DNA of 64,000 nt from Micropterix aruncella (GCA_944548615.1 OX155961.1:31078204-31142203); one strand, 5' to 3'; counted from the stretch's first letter, positions 21,102-32,947 are shown. The notes: generated from the letters alone by a model not told the origin. Numbers and translations: made by a program.

Positions 21102-21965
21102 GGAATTCGCATTAGAGGCCTCAGGATCAATAACCTAAGCATCGCCGACGACACGGCCTTTATAGTTGACGATGAAAGTGAGTTGGCGACCCTATTACGC
21201 TGGGTGGAGAAGGAAAGCAAGGAATGTGGACTGCATATGCACCGCAGCAAGACGAAACTCATGTTTGTGGACCTGGCTGGAACCATGCAACGCACCAACG
21301 AGCTGAGTGACCTTCAAGCTGTGAAAAACTTTGTCTATCTGGGCTCCTTGATATTCAACGACTGAAACTGCGAAAAGGAAGTCTTGCGCAGAGGCTAAAT
21401 GGCAAGGTCGGCCATGGGCAAGATAGAAAGGCTGTGGAAGAATCGGGGTGTTAGTAAGCGGACTAAGGTCAGGCTGGTTCGAGCTGTGGTTTTCTCGATC
21501 TTTCTCTTTGCATCGGAGACATGGACCCTTTAGGCTCGGATACGCACCAAAATCGATACATTGGAGATGTGGTGTTGGCGTACAATGCTAATAATTCCAT
21601 GGACAGCAGGCCGCACCAACAAACCTATCCTTGAAGAACTCGGCAGCCAAGTGAGGCTTTCCTCCGTATGCATGAGAAGGGTCCTGCTGTACTTCGGTCC
21701 TGTTGCCAGGAGAAACCCAGAGAATCTGCCATGCTTTCCGGGGGTCAAATGGAGAGAAGAAGAAGCAGAGGCAGATCACCGGCCAGATGGAACAATCTCA
21801 TAAAAGAACTAACAAAAGGGTCAATAAAATCTGCGACCCGCCATGCAGAAGGCAGGTCGAAGTGGAGAAACCTCGTAGACAAACTGTTGTCTAGTGGCCA
21901 CGATCCTCAGTAATGAGGGAACGACGGAGAAGAAGAATTGTAAATAAACAAATAAATAAATAAAA
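21102..21965 (+). pseudogene. RTE-type LINE, C-terminal part of ORF2 and 3' tail
   Basis: The frame opens at the catalytic block NNLSIADDTAF and continues through ESELATLLRWVEKESKECGL, RSKTKLM and FVYLGSLIF to an in-frame stop at 21363. After it come GKIERLWKN, TKVRLVRAVVFS, SETWTL, TLEMWCWRTML and GRTNKPILEELG. This order (ADD, then YLGS.I, S.TK..L, ETWTL, WCWR.ML..WT, TN..IL) is typical of RTE-clade elements. At least two stops and a frame change at ~21700 disable it. The final frame ends at 21911, and a tail of TAAA-like repeats follows (AATAAATAAATAAA), as in RTE elements. Confidence 0.85.
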
Positions 21966-22710
21966 ATAAATATAATTTAACCTAATATAATCTCTGAGTC
22001 AAATCATCCCAAATCCGAAAACAGCCGCCTCTGATTACGTCGTAGCAAAAATACATACAGGCATGTCTTCAAAATTTAATTAATCAACGTAGCCGGCCTA
22101 TGTAGGGCCGGGGGCGGGACTTAGATGGGGCAAATAAATCCTAAACGAGATCACCTTACCCAGAGGGAATAATCCACTCTCTCTTTGAAGAGTTTTAAAA
22201 TATGCCATATACAGACGTCAAATCCCCTCTCAGACGCGATACATATATAACATGCCAAAGCCGAAACTGATTTTATATTAAGGGAACAAAGAGAATTTGG
22301 CGAGAATCTTACAACACGAATACTTCGATCTACGAGTAAGTCAAGAATGTCACCTTCAAAAGAAACAAAGTACGAGCAGCAAACTCCGGTAATGTAGAAA
22401 AATGAAATAATTTAGATAATATAACAAGATAAGAGACTTGATACTATCAGACTTTTCCCTATGATGGCGGTAATATTTTGAAAGCGTTAATCTTTAATTA
22501 GAGATTTTCGAAATTGCTAAATTTCACGTTGGTTTGAATCGTTAATGGCAATGAATAATGGTACTATGTACTGACAAAAATTAATTGACAGAAAGTCGAA
22601 AGCTGATGACAGAGATTTTGATGTTGTTGGAGCCATGGGTAGTGGAGCAATGTTGCTTGGTGGTAGAGCCATATTGGTGGAGCCATGAAGTTTGTTGAAT
22701 TATAAATATA
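21966..22710. other. No recognisable feature
   Basis: Mixed spacer. A short GC-rich inverted motif (CCGGCCTATGTAGGGCCGG) lies near 22092-22110. Confidence 0.45.
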
Positions 22711-23562
22711 CAGGGTGAGTTTTAAATTAGTGACACCCTTGTAGAGGTGAATCAGCACGATAACCTAAGCAACTTTTGATACAAAATTAAATGACAAACA
22801 AAAAATAAAAAAATAAAATTTTTTTAAACGTTTTTTGTTTCCAGTTTTTTTTTGATAAATAGTATAAAAAGGTATGAGCACGATGCGCTAATTATCGGTA
22901 GGTAAAATGTCGCTAATATATTATTTTTAATTTTTCCGAAAACTTACAGCGTTTTATACTTAATGCTAACACATATTATACAAATCTAAGGCCAATTAAA
23001 AGTTTTCACAATTAAACTAAATCTTTTGTTACGGCGCAATAAGCTATGAAAAAATGCAGGTTTAAGTAAGGGGAAAGGGATAGGGAAGCCACATTATGAG
23101 TTATGTAGATGTATTTAAGATATATGATGATATATAACATACATACATATATACATACATACACGTGCACAAATAATAAATTAATATAAACAATAGGATA
23201 AGGTAATAATAAAATGTAAAAGTATAGTTAATATAAATATATATAATATACATCACAATTTATTTATAATGTTAGTATACATATGAACTTTTATAGAATA
23301 TAGTTTATTAGCGTTATTTTACTTACTGCTAGATGAGGTAGCGCGCTCACGGCATCTCAAACTTTTCGTCAATAGATTTACGAATTTGATAAAATAAATA
23401 GTTGATATATTTGATACAAATATTTGATATTTGATACGAATTTGATAAAACGAAATGTTCGAATTTTTTTTTTTGATTTTTCCGAAATTTTATCAAAAGC
23501 TTATAACATCGTCGTACTGATTCACCCACTGCAAGGATGTCACTAATTAAAAACTCAATCTG
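22711..23562. mobile_element. MITE family M1, complete copy with ~200-bp inverted arms
   Basis: Ends CAGGGTGAGTTTTAAATTAG at 22711 and, on the minus strand, CAGATTGAGTTTTTAATTAG at 23562, flanked by TATA on both sides. The arms run inward for ~200 bp (GTGACA.CCTTG, GTGAATCAG.ACGA, ...AAATTTTT..., GCGC, TAAAATGTCGCTAATA) and enclose AT-rich DNA at ~22930-23300. No transposase. Half copies lie at 7773 and 20785, and a weak one near 54530. Confidence 0.7.
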
Positions 23563-23877
23563 TATATCTACACTAGGGTGGATCGCTTTTATATAGAGAA
23601 AAAAATATTAGTCAGAACCTACCTATGTAGAAAATATGTTCTACGGTATAGTGTTTATAAGAATTTTTATTTGAAAATTTAATATTGCTGCAACGTTGTT
23701 GAATTTTGGAAAAAAAATATCTTAAATATTTTTGATTCAAACTAATTGTTTTTCTACAATATAAATAATAATAAATCACCACAATGGATAATTACTGAAT
23801 AGTGTGTATTAAATAATACAGTGTACGTAATTGCAGCTTCCCCTCCTCGCGCCTTCGAATGAGTCAGGTAACCCTAA
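23563..23877. other. No recognisable feature
   Basis: AT-rich spacer between the M1 MITE and the H2 Helitron. Confidence 0.5.
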
Positions 23878-24611
23878 TCTATACTAATATTATAAAGAGG
23901 TAAAGTTTGTGACGTTGTAGGAAGTAATCTCTGGATCTACAAAACCGATTTTGAAAATTCTTTTACCAATAGAAAGCCCCGTTATTTGTGAGTGTCAAAG
24001 GCTATATATTAATCCGAAAAATGAAAAGACTTTTTCGTGGTAGTCGGATTTCCAATGTAAGTCGGAAAAACGGTCGAACGAAAACGTTTCTAACGAACGC
24101 TGCCTCAACGATGAGAGATATATGATTAAGTCCTAGAGAAAAGTTGTAGAGCTTGATAATGCCTACAAAAAAGTCAGTGACAGCATATGTCTAACTTTTA
24201 TATTTAAGTAACAAAAAGTAGTTTTTTTATATTAAAATCATAATTTAAATCGTTAGGTCATGTTTATTGGTCATATTATCAACAATTATGAATTATTATC
24301 AAAATAAGTAAATTTATCGTCTAAAGTGTGTAAAACTTTTCCCTTTTACTGCATTTAATTTCACTTATACTGCATGAATGGTTAAAGAGATAAGACACTC
24401 ACAAATAAGACACTCACAAGAAAACACTCACAAATAACGGTAATATAGTCAAATTGGCATGCAAATACATATACATATGCACTAAAAATATAACCCTTCC
24501 TTTGGCAGTAAGAAAATAAATCATAGCATTAAGTACTAACCAAACCACACTCATAATTTCATCACAAGTAAAGAGTTTTACCGCCCAACGAAGTGGGCAC
24601 GGGTCAGCTAG
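23878..24611 (+). mobile_element. Helitron-like element H2, complete non-autonomous copy
   Basis: A|TCTATACTAATATTATAAAG ... GAAGTGGGCACGGGTCAGCTAG|T, 734 bp. The TC start, CTAG end and A/T insertion context all fit. The terminal region contains CCGCCCAACGAAGTGGGCACGG, which can fold into a short hairpin ahead of CTAG. The same family is at 3625-5026 on the minus strand. Confidence 0.85.
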
Positions 24612-25700
24612 TGTAGATATACAGGTGAGAGCAGTAATACTACTTTAGACAGACATAGAGGCAATCCCAGCCTTTTTAAGTCTCCCGCTTTATCCTCCCA
24701 CTCCTGAGTAAGTCAAAAGCAGTACGTCATGGAATCTTCACCCCCTCCCCCCCCCCACATTTTTCGACTTGACTACGTAGATAAACCCGTTCACCTGTCG
24801 GCAATACTACCTATTATCAGAAGGTTTCCCTGCCACACTCAAGGTACAAAACGAATTGTCAAAGTAGTCACGGAAGCATCTTCTCTCTCTGCGAAACATA
24901 TACAAGGGACAGGTTTATAAGATATCGCCTGGAATCACGAAACTCATGTCAATTTTCTTGCCAAACGGGATTACCGTCCGCTGTTATTACCACGTTTTTT
25001 TAAGTTTTCATTGAGTGTATTTTTCTTGTCATTGGGTTTTAACTCAATCGCAACAAACATCATAGGATGTTCGTTTCTTTCGAGGACGAGAAGGTCAATT
25101 CTATCTCAAACCAAATCGCCACTCAGTTCAATTCGGCGGAGATAATTATAGCGATCCCCCTCTGTGGGATAGCTGGAAGTTTACACATGCACAGATGAGT
25201 CAAATGCTCCATCGAGCAAATAGCCATAGAGGGAGTATTAGCAAGTTAAATCAGTAGTTAACGTCCAGTGCATCGAATAGGTGATCCCGAAAGCTCCTTC
25301 GATTATCAGCCATTGGCAGTAATCTCCCCTATCTCGGTTGAGGGCGTATATTGCGCGCCCGGTTGGGGCTTTTGCGAGGATTAGGGAATACCCGAGACGC
25401 CAGGGATGCCAGGGACGGGGGACCGCGGTTTGCTTCTCAACGCCAATATCCAAAAGCCATCAGCGGCCATTTAACCCTCAACCTGAACCAAGATTTGACC
25501 ATACCCTATTGGTAACACTGGTCTTTCAGACCTCTATATAGGATTGAAGGAAAGAAATTTTAATTTCAGAGAAATGTAGTGACACATGATGATGAAAAAT
25601 GCATCAGTAAACTCATTAGACTTTTTTAATTCCAAGATTCAATTGACGTCATATCATCGGCAAAATTGTCTATTTGCCAGATGACTAATAGCATTCAAAC
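24612..25700. other. Unassigned, with a GC-richer stretch at 25240-25450
   Basis: 25240-25450 has short open frames on both strands and no motif. A C-rich patch (10 C) is at 24747-24756. Confidence 0.35.
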
Positions 25701-26030
25701 AATTGATAATTTCGTTTTTAAATGTGTCTCTTACGATGCAAACAAATAATGTATGAAAACAGAGTCTTCCAAATTTGTCTTTCACATTTGCAAAAATTAA
25801 TTCACACGAACAATCCCTTACCTAGCACAAAATACATCAGATTTAAGGATATATAAGCGCGTATATTTAGCTTATTACTTACTCTCGTTTGATATTATCA
25901 ATATTAAGCCATCTCTATTCTATTAGCTTTCTTTTAAATAAATAAATGATTTAAGTATTAACACTGTGTTTATTCCACTATATGTACGCCGAGGAAACAA
26001 GACTTTCACAACTATTGGGCTCTGATCATA
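25701..26030 (+). other. Possible solitary LTR-like segment
   Basis: A TATA-like box (GGATATATAAGCGCG, ~25850), a pyrimidine-rich leader, a polyadenylation signal (AATAAATAAATG, ~25941) and a following TTGGGCTCTGATC that could be a primer-binding site are in LTR order. No second LTR and no gag or pol frames were found, so this is only a suggestion. Confidence 0.2.
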
Positions 26031-26267
26031 TCGACAACGCACGATGTCTGATATCCCACAGAAATATTAATTCTGCGCGATTTACTTTATAATACGACAT
26101 ACATATTATACTCGTATGTGCATAATGATATGATATATGTTGAAATATGATAAAGATTTATATATATATCGTACGTTCTGAAAACCTATAAAAATTGGGG
26201 ATAAAAAAGGCAAAAAAAAGCAGTACTTAATATTTGAGTTATTATTATTAATAATAATAAATTGTAA

Positions 26268-26375
26268 AGCACTGGTTTCCGTCAGATCACATAAGTTAAA
26301 TAGCTTCGGTCGTGGTCAGTACTTGGATGGGTGACCGCCTGAGTATATCCACGTGGTGTTTTGAAAGCTGGACAC
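26268..26375 (+). mobile_element. 5S rRNA-derived sequence (SINE3-like or pseudogene), copy 1
   Basis: CACTGGTTTCCGTCAGATCA, AAGTTAAATAGC, TCGTGGTCAGTACTTGGATG, GGTGACCGCCTGAG follow the body of eukaryotic 5S rRNA, including the internal control region. The 5' third of 5S is missing. The 3' part reads TGAGTAT.TCCACGTGGTGTT rather than TGGGAACACCGCGTG. That change is shared with the minus-strand copy at 45.4 kb, which points to one derived family. Confidence 0.75.
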
Positions 26376-26904
26376 CTGTAAGATAATTGTCGTTAGATAT
26401 TATTAAAAAAATAAAAAATGCAGGAAAAATGAAATAAATAGAATGTAAAAAAAATCAAATCGAGACACCACCTGAGTTACCAAATCAAATCACGCATAAT
26501 ACAAATAGAAATATTCTTGGATTACTTTTGTGGTTTACAATATACATACAGATACAGTAAAGAGCGCGAAGAAATACAAAATAATATTGGTATTTACTAG
26601 GCAAGCATATAGTGTTCAACTCATAAAAATAAATAAGGAAAACAGATATTACTATGCAATATAATAAAAGGGGAAAATTGTAAATTCATGCATTAAAAGA
26701 AAATTATTAGAGAAAATCCACAAAAAGTCGCTATTAAGAGAAACTCTACAAAAAAACAATCCCTGTATTCTTCTGAGAGCTTGTACAAGGAATCTAAAGT
26801 CCTAAACATTCTACAGATATACGCTAAGGTTATCCAGTGGGGCCAACTCGCCCCCTTGCTACTACTAGGTAGTTTTGGTAGGATATCTCCGTCTGGAATT
26901 AACA
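26376..26904. other. No assigned gene
   Basis: A minus-strand frame at 26905-26693 is open for 70 codons (contains WPHWITLAYICRMFRTLDSL) and ends hydrophobic. It has the look of a degraded transposon frame but matches no motif I can name. Confidence 0.3.
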
Positions 26905-27146
26905 TTAACCCCTCAAATGTGAGGCGTCTCTTAAGGGATGCCTTGGCAAAATGTATACAAAATGTATATAAATTTATATAAATATAAATATAAATGTAAA
27001 TGTGCGCCGCTTTATAGTAATCCGCTCTATAGCTCTATAGTAAACCCCGCTCTATGTAAATGTAAATGTAAATGAAAATATAAATTTATATACATTTTGC
27101 CGTAGGCAACCCGAGCTAATCGCCATTCATTTGAGGGGTTAAGGAT
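26905..27146. repeat. Large foldback (inverted repeat) with AAATGT-rich centre
   Basis: The left arm AACCCCTCAAATGTGAGGCG...GCCTTGGCAAAATGTATA is mirrored by the right arm, which read in reverse is AACCCCTCAAATGAATGGCG...GCCTACGGCAAAATGTATAT. The arms are ~60-70 bp with differences and enclose TAAATG-type repeats. Confidence 0.65.
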
Positions 27147-27149
27147 ACC

Positions 27150-27440
27150 TCCTTCCTCACGACTGGTTACGAGGCCGCTTACGCGGCCTCTACCTGCCGT
27201 AAATTCAGCGGTGATTCAGTTTGAATCTATCGCGGACCAATAGCATCTTTTAAACGGCTCTGAAATCAGGATCAAGTAGCCAAATGGTTATTTCAAGAGT
27301 GGTTGACGACAGGTCAACATCTACCCCCGCTGCTTAGGAGACAGTATATTTATAAAGTCGTCAGACTCCTTCAGCAATTAGTTAGATTGCACAACCGAGT
27401 GGCGTCGCCGAACGGGGCGCAAACCGTCCAGTAGCGCCGG
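27150..27440 (+). repeat. GC-rich repeat family R, copy 5
   Basis: ACTGGTTACGAGGCCGCTTACGCGG, AATCTATCGCGGACCA, TCAAGTAGCCAAATGG, CAAGAGTGG, CCCCCGCTGCTTAGGAGACA align with the middle of copies 1-3. It abuts the foldback. Confidence 0.65.
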
Positions 27441-28411
27441 GATCGCTATTATTGCTTGTTTTATTATTACATTATTGAAACAGTTTTTGTCCGTTTCATC
27501 GTCTTTTTTACAGCAGAAGAAGTAGACCAAGCCTGTGAATCACATTCCAGCGAAAGCATTTGATAACTGATTAAGGACAGAGATAGAGGGAGAGAGGAAA
27601 TAATCTAGAATCCAAAACAAAGAGAAACAAACTGGGGAGCCAGTCATTTGACTTTTGAAAGCATTGATATTCGCCGAGCAGTGATCCAGTGCTGGGAATA
27701 AAACACCTCAAAGTGCGCCTCCAATATTACTTCCGAAGTTAGAGGGAAGGATGAGAGGATAGGAAGCGATGGAGGGGGATGGAGTGGTATGGAAGGGGGG
27801 AGGGGACAGAAGCTAAAAGAGAGACGCAGGTCCATACAAACCGGACAAATACGATTCCCCATCGCCTTTGAAATCACTCTATCACCGAACCCTGCAGTAA
27901 TCACTGAAGATGTAACTGATTTGGAATGTTGTAGTTATTGGATTTGATATTCAGGGGTTAGTTCTGAGTCTAGAGATAAGCGATATCTAGAAATGTTTTT
28001 CATGTGCAGAATGACAATGGATATTTTATCATTTTGTAACAATTATGATTATTTAGATGATGTCTATTTGTATATCATTTTTACTTTCCTTGCAAGGAAA
28101 TTAAAAATAATATACAAATAGCTCATGATATATAATTTGGTCATGGCAAGAGTTAAAAAGATTGTGGTTGAAATCGGTCCTCTAGAGGGCGCGCTAGTCA
28201 TACTTTAATCTCGAAATATTGGACTTAGAGACTTGAAAATTGGTACACAGATTTTGGTTTCAATATCTCTTATACAAGCGACACAAAAAATTTTTTTGTG
28301 ACTTACTTTTTAATCAAATAATAACGTCGAGCCGCCGAGGTTAGTCGAGAACCTAACCATATAGAAAAATATTCATTTTAATACTACGGAAATAATACCA
28401 ACATACTAGAT
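27441..28411. other. No gene; part of repeat S
   Basis: 28135-28290 (TTTGGTCATGGCAAGAG, CTAGAGGGCGCGCTAGTCAT, ATATTGGACTTAGAGACTTG) is a plus-strand piece of the S repeat found twice on the other strand at 29.5-31.3 kb. The remainder is anonymous. Confidence 0.45.
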
Positions 28412-28905
28412 TTGCTGTGGGGGAGGGTTAGGGGGGGGGAGGGGTTGAGGGAGAAGGGGGTTGCGAAACTATTCTTTTTCTCCGATATTTATCTTTTCTG
28501 GAATGCTCTAACTTGGAAGAAAATAGACCTAGAAGTAATCAGGATGTGTAAAGTTCTGGACGAAAATATTTTTCTTCTTCCTATATTCTCCTTCTTCTGT
28601 GGGGGATGGGTGATGGGGTGAGGGGGGGGGGGGAGTTAAATGAGGGGGTGGGAGGGAGGCGGAAGGTAGGCGGGAGGGGTGGTAGTTGGGAAAATGTGTG
28701 AGAAAGGGAGTAGTTGGAGGGAAAGGGCGGAGTTGGAGGATGGATAAGGCCAGGGGGGTATGGGGGAGGGGTAAGGTATGGGGGGAGGGAAGGCTGGGGG
28801 TCAGGTGGCGAAGGGGAATGTATGGGGAGGGGTGAAAGGGATTGAGGGGTGGTGAGGTTGAGGAGGCGGGAGGGAAGAGGGGAGAAGAGTTGGCGCGCTG
28901 GGCGG
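28412..28905. repeat. G-rich low-complexity tract with 12-G run
   Basis: About 490 bp, much of it GGGAGGGG-type sequence on the plus strand with a run of 12 G at 28622-28633. The long proline-rich frames on the other strand are composition artefacts. Several sets of four G-runs would satisfy a simple G-quadruplex pattern. Confidence 0.85.
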
Positions 28906-29504
28906 ATTGTCTGCTTGCCGGGAAAGTCCTTGGTTGACACAACCGATTTTTATATATTATGACTATGTTTAAAATGTAAAAGTTGAATTTTACTTTGTTC
29001 AGTTAATAAGGATCTATAATAACTATTATTTTACATATGTTTTTAAATTTATTATTTTATTTTCTTTATTTTATTTTATTTTCCAGTGCCACCAGCCGAC
29101 CAGAAGTAAAAGTGTTGTGAACGCACACTTTTTTTTCGAGAAGAAGACGGAAATATTAATGTTAAGCCCCCTGAGATGATTAAGTCCATTTACAGATTGA
29201 ATTCTGTCTGTCTGTAAGTATTTTTATACGATAGCGCTGAAACGCTTAATCCTACTGATCAGAAATTTGTTATGCAGGGATCATTTGGTCATGGCAAGAT
29301 TTCAAGAGGTTTTGGCTGAAATCGTTCCACCAGAAGGCGCACTAGTCATATATCAATCTCATAGTCATCTATCGTGAGCTTCATTCAGCCTACGAAGAAG
29401 AAGTACATACGAAGAACAAAAACGGCTGGGTCACCCCAAGATTTCGGTGTCCCGACAAATAGCCAATGACTGATGTCATCTATATTTTAATTTATTAAAT
29501 AAAA
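28906..29504. other. No gene; second plus-strand piece of repeat S
   Basis: 29200-29365 carries TGTCTGTCTGTAAG, AGCGCTGAAACGCTTAATCC, TTTGGTCATGGCAAGATTTC and GGCGCACTAGTCATAT, matching S in inverse orientation. TTTTATTTTCCAG|TGCC at ~29086 looks like a splice acceptor, but only a very short open frame follows. Confidence 0.4.
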
Positions 29505-30040
29505 CTATGAGCCCCCTATCCCAGTCAGCGGGTGAACCCGGTTGGGTTCCGTTCCATCCGTTGGCCCTTAGCATAAAAACAAACCGCGCTTCCCGAATTA
29601 ATATTTTAATAAAAATTCTGGCGGAATTTGAATTAAAATAGTGTAGCTTGTGTTTCAGATATTTCAATCAAATCGTAATTTTGGAGCAACAACGTGATTT
29701 TCATTTCGCAACGTGATTTTGGTCAAACAAGGCATCTGTGTGCCAAAGTTCAAGTCGCTAAGTCCAATATTTTGAGATTGAAATATGATTAGTGTGTCCC
29801 CTGGTGGGCTGATTTCAACTCTTACCTTGACCAAATGATGCCTGCATTTCAAATTTTAACTCAATCGGATGAAGCGTTTGAGCGCTATCATAGAGGAAAC
29901 AAACATAGACACACACACACATACACATACAGACAGCCAGACAGACGCACAGACAGACAGGCTTCAGTCCTAATCGTCTCGGAGGGGAGATGGAGGAGGA
30001 GCGAAGAGTAAAAATGTATATATTCGTCTTCAGCTGGAAA
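29505..30040. repeat. Repeat S, 530-bp copy 1
   Basis: Shares with 30815-31345 the order TTCCGTTCCATCCGTTGGCC, GTGTAGCTTGT, AGGCATCTGTGT, AAGTCCAATATTTTGA, TCAATCGGATGAAG, a CAGACAGACAG-rich patch, CTTCAGT...GGTCCTAATCGT.TCGG, a purine patch and ATATATTCGTCTTC. Non-coding; family unknown. Confidence 0.75.
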
Positions 30041-30538
30041 AAAAAATCGTAAAGGTAAAGTAAAAGTCAAGGAATTTTGATTAAATAAAAGGACTTTGTG
30101 ATGGGCAAAATGGCAAAGAAACAAAATTATTATTGGAATTCCGTTCATCTTGAGGTTTAGCGTATGACGAAGAGCTACATACGAAGAAGAAAAAAACAGT
30201 TGTGTCTTTTAAATTCTTGTCATGACCAAATCATGCCTGCGTGTCAAATTTTAGTTTTTGATTTCATCTGAATATGATATTTAAGCTACTCGGATACTCA
30301 ATATTGATATGATATATTGATACATAAAGTATAAATATAAAGGATAATATAATATTTGATTAACTTTTATATTTAAGCTACAATAACTGCTTTTACATCT
30401 CAAAAAAATAAGAAATATAAGTAAGCAGTGTTTGTTGTAGACATTAGCAATAAAATGAAAATCCTTATCAAAATAATTTAATCCCTTGTCACGGGTATTA
30501 AATAGAGATAAAAATAGCCATTTACTGTATGTTTTTAG

Positions 30539-30724
30539 GTGGTAATGTTGAAGAGATATATTGTGAAATTAAAAACTCGTGCAAGCACCTTGAAATACCT
30601 AGCAGGCGGCGTCGGCGGCTGCTGGCCCAGCGGAAGGTGGCGCGGGTGGTGGGAAACAAGACGCGTATCTACGAGATAGGTAGCGTGCATCTGAGAGGGG
30701 ACGTCTTGCACTATATATCTAAAG
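30539..30724 (+). CDS. Candidate host exon, basic and GC-rich at codon third positions
   Basis: TGTATGTTTTTAG|GTGGTAATG (acceptor-like) opens an exon that stays in frame through KNSCKHLEIPSRRRRRLLAQ and VARVVGNKTRIYEIGSVHLR and reaches ATATCTAAAG|GTAGTTT (donor-like) just before an in-frame TGA. Both borders are phase 1. Codons such as CGG CGG CTG CTG GCC CAG CGG AAG GTG GCG are GC-ending, very unlike the AT-rich surroundings. It lies between the two copies of repeat S and is itself unique in the window. I recognise no protein family. It could be an internal exon of a plus-strand gene, perhaps the one beginning near 17.9 kb, although that exon ends in phase 0, so an intermediate exon would be needed. 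Confidence 0.45.
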
Positions 30725-30814
30725 GTAGTTTCTGAAACGGCAAATAAACGCCATTAACAAATCGATTCAAAATTTTACGCCAAGCGAATTTGCGGGCAAC
30801 AGATAGTCATAAGT

Positions 30815-31345
30815 GAAACGTTGAGTGCCATATCCAGGTCGGCGGACGAACACGGCTGGATTCCGTTCCATCCGTTGGCCCTTGGTAGAGAAACAAACTG
30901 CGCCGGCCGAGGTTTTAATATTTGAATAAATTTCTGGCGAAGTTTAAATATTATTAGTGTAGCTTGTATATCAGATATTCCAAAATTTCGCAACGTATTT
31001 TAGGCATCTGTGTAACAAATTTCAAGTCTTTAAGTCCAATATTTTGACAGGGAAATATGATTATGGGGTTCCCTGTTGGGCTGATTTTATCCATAACCTT
31101 TTCAAATTTTGGTTTGACCAAATTATACCTGCATGCCAAATTATAGCTCAATCGGATGAAGATTTTGGGCGCCATCATAGAGAAACGCAAACACATGCAC
31201 ATACAGACAAATAGACACACAGACAAACAGACATACATACATACAGACTTCAGTATGGCAATGGTCCTAATCGTGTCGGGAGGAAAGGGGAGGGCGAGTG
31301 GGGAAAGTCAAAAAATATATTCGTCTTCTTTTCAAAAAAAAAAAT
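30815..31345. repeat. Repeat S, 530-bp copy 2
   Basis: Second copy in the same orientation, ~1.31 kb after copy 1 and ~80% similar by eye. The candidate exon at 30539 lies between the two. Confidence 0.75.
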
Positions 31346-31429
31346 TGCGCGTTCACAATACTTTACCTCCTCGTCGGTTGGCAGGCCGGTAAAGTAAAAG
31401 TTTTTTTTTAAGGTTTATTACTTTATACA

Positions 31430-31870
31430 TTTCATTTTTGTACATTTAGCCCCGTTGTTATCAATGTTATAAGTAATTCGGAAAAAATTAACACCGAAAT
31501 GCAGCTAATGCTCATTGCCCACCTAACTATGACTAAATTGTCCCGTATCTAGGCGGGTCAGAGTAATTAAAATAAGTAATACAACGTATGTAACAATTAG
31601 CCAAATTAAAGTAAAAGAACTTTTTATTTTTATAATTAATGAATGTACTTAATTAAGATTGAATAATATATAATAATAAATAAATAACATTATAATACAA
31701 ATCAAAACACTAAATTTATACGAAAAACACATTGTAGGTAATACAATATGGCAAATACACATATACGTAAATACGAGTTCAATAAATAATAAATGATATA
31801 TGGTATAAACATACTTATAATTTATTAAGCTATTGCATAGCTTTTATCGCGGGCCCAGCGCGGCGACCGA
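31430..31870 (-). mobile_element. LINE 3' UTR (copy b), minus strand
   Basis: The minus strand contains the family hairpin (CCCGCCTAGATACGGGAC...AGGTGGG, plus-strand 31518-31557), then GAGCATTAGCTGCATTTCGG, TTATAACATTGATAACAACG, GGGGCTAAATGTACAAAAATG and an A-rich end. It is nearly the same sequence as 44860-45050. Coding sequence was not recovered. Confidence 0.75.
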
Positions 31871-32232
31871 ATGAAGAAATTTCTTAACGAATATTAATGA
31901 TTTTAAACTGATAATTACGTCTAAACGAGTACTGCTTACGATTCGAAAAAAATATATGTTAAACAAGAAAATTTTCCTAATATTCTTAGCTTTGAATATT
32001 TTAGATTTTGTTTATATTACATAGTGTAATTAATTTGTGAAATTAGGTCTAACCTAACACAAAAACGACTACAACGCAAATACTATCTGGCGTATTATTA
32101 GGAAACCTGCACCATTTTAAAGATAATTTAATTATCTATCTTTTTATCTACGATTTTTTTCGAATAGTCAAAGAATAATATCCGTTTTTTTTGCTTTATA
32201 GAATAAAATTCGTGCGCGGCGCTCTATCGGAA

Positions 32233-32432
32233 NNNNNNNNNNNNNNNNNNNNNNNNNNNNNNNNNNNNNNNNNNNNNNNNNNNNNNNNNNNNNNNNNNNN
32301 NNNNNNNNNNNNNNNNNNNNNNNNNNNNNNNNNNNNNNNNNNNNNNNNNNNNNNNNNNNNNNNNNNNNNNNNNNNNNNNNNNNNNNNNNNNNNNNNNNNN
32401 NNNNNNNNNNNNNNNNNNNNNNNNNNNNNNNN
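32233..32432. other. Assembly gap, 200 N
   Basis: Exactly 200 N, a conventional gap size, so the true distance is unknown. Any frame called across it is meaningless. Confidence 1.
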
Positions 32433-32630
32433 AGACGAGAATGAATGCTGGAAAATAATAGGCGATTAGTGTTTCTTAAATATTAATGATTGTTATAAAA
32501 TGTATATCAATATTTCGGCTCAGCCGTCGTCAAGATATGTGACATTTCTGAAATCGAACAATTCGTTGAAAATTTAAATTCAAGGAATCGAACAAAAAGA
32601 AATGGATTAATAATATTTTACACGATTTAG

Positions 32631-32947
<317 letters not shown>

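Noticed and set aside
28529..28942. Proline-rich 119- and 137-codon minus-strand frames
   Set aside because: They come from the G-rich low-complexity tract and exist in two frames at once, as expected of composition rather than coding.
32191..32469. 92-codon plus frame
   Set aside because: It runs through the 200-N gap, so most of it is undetermined.
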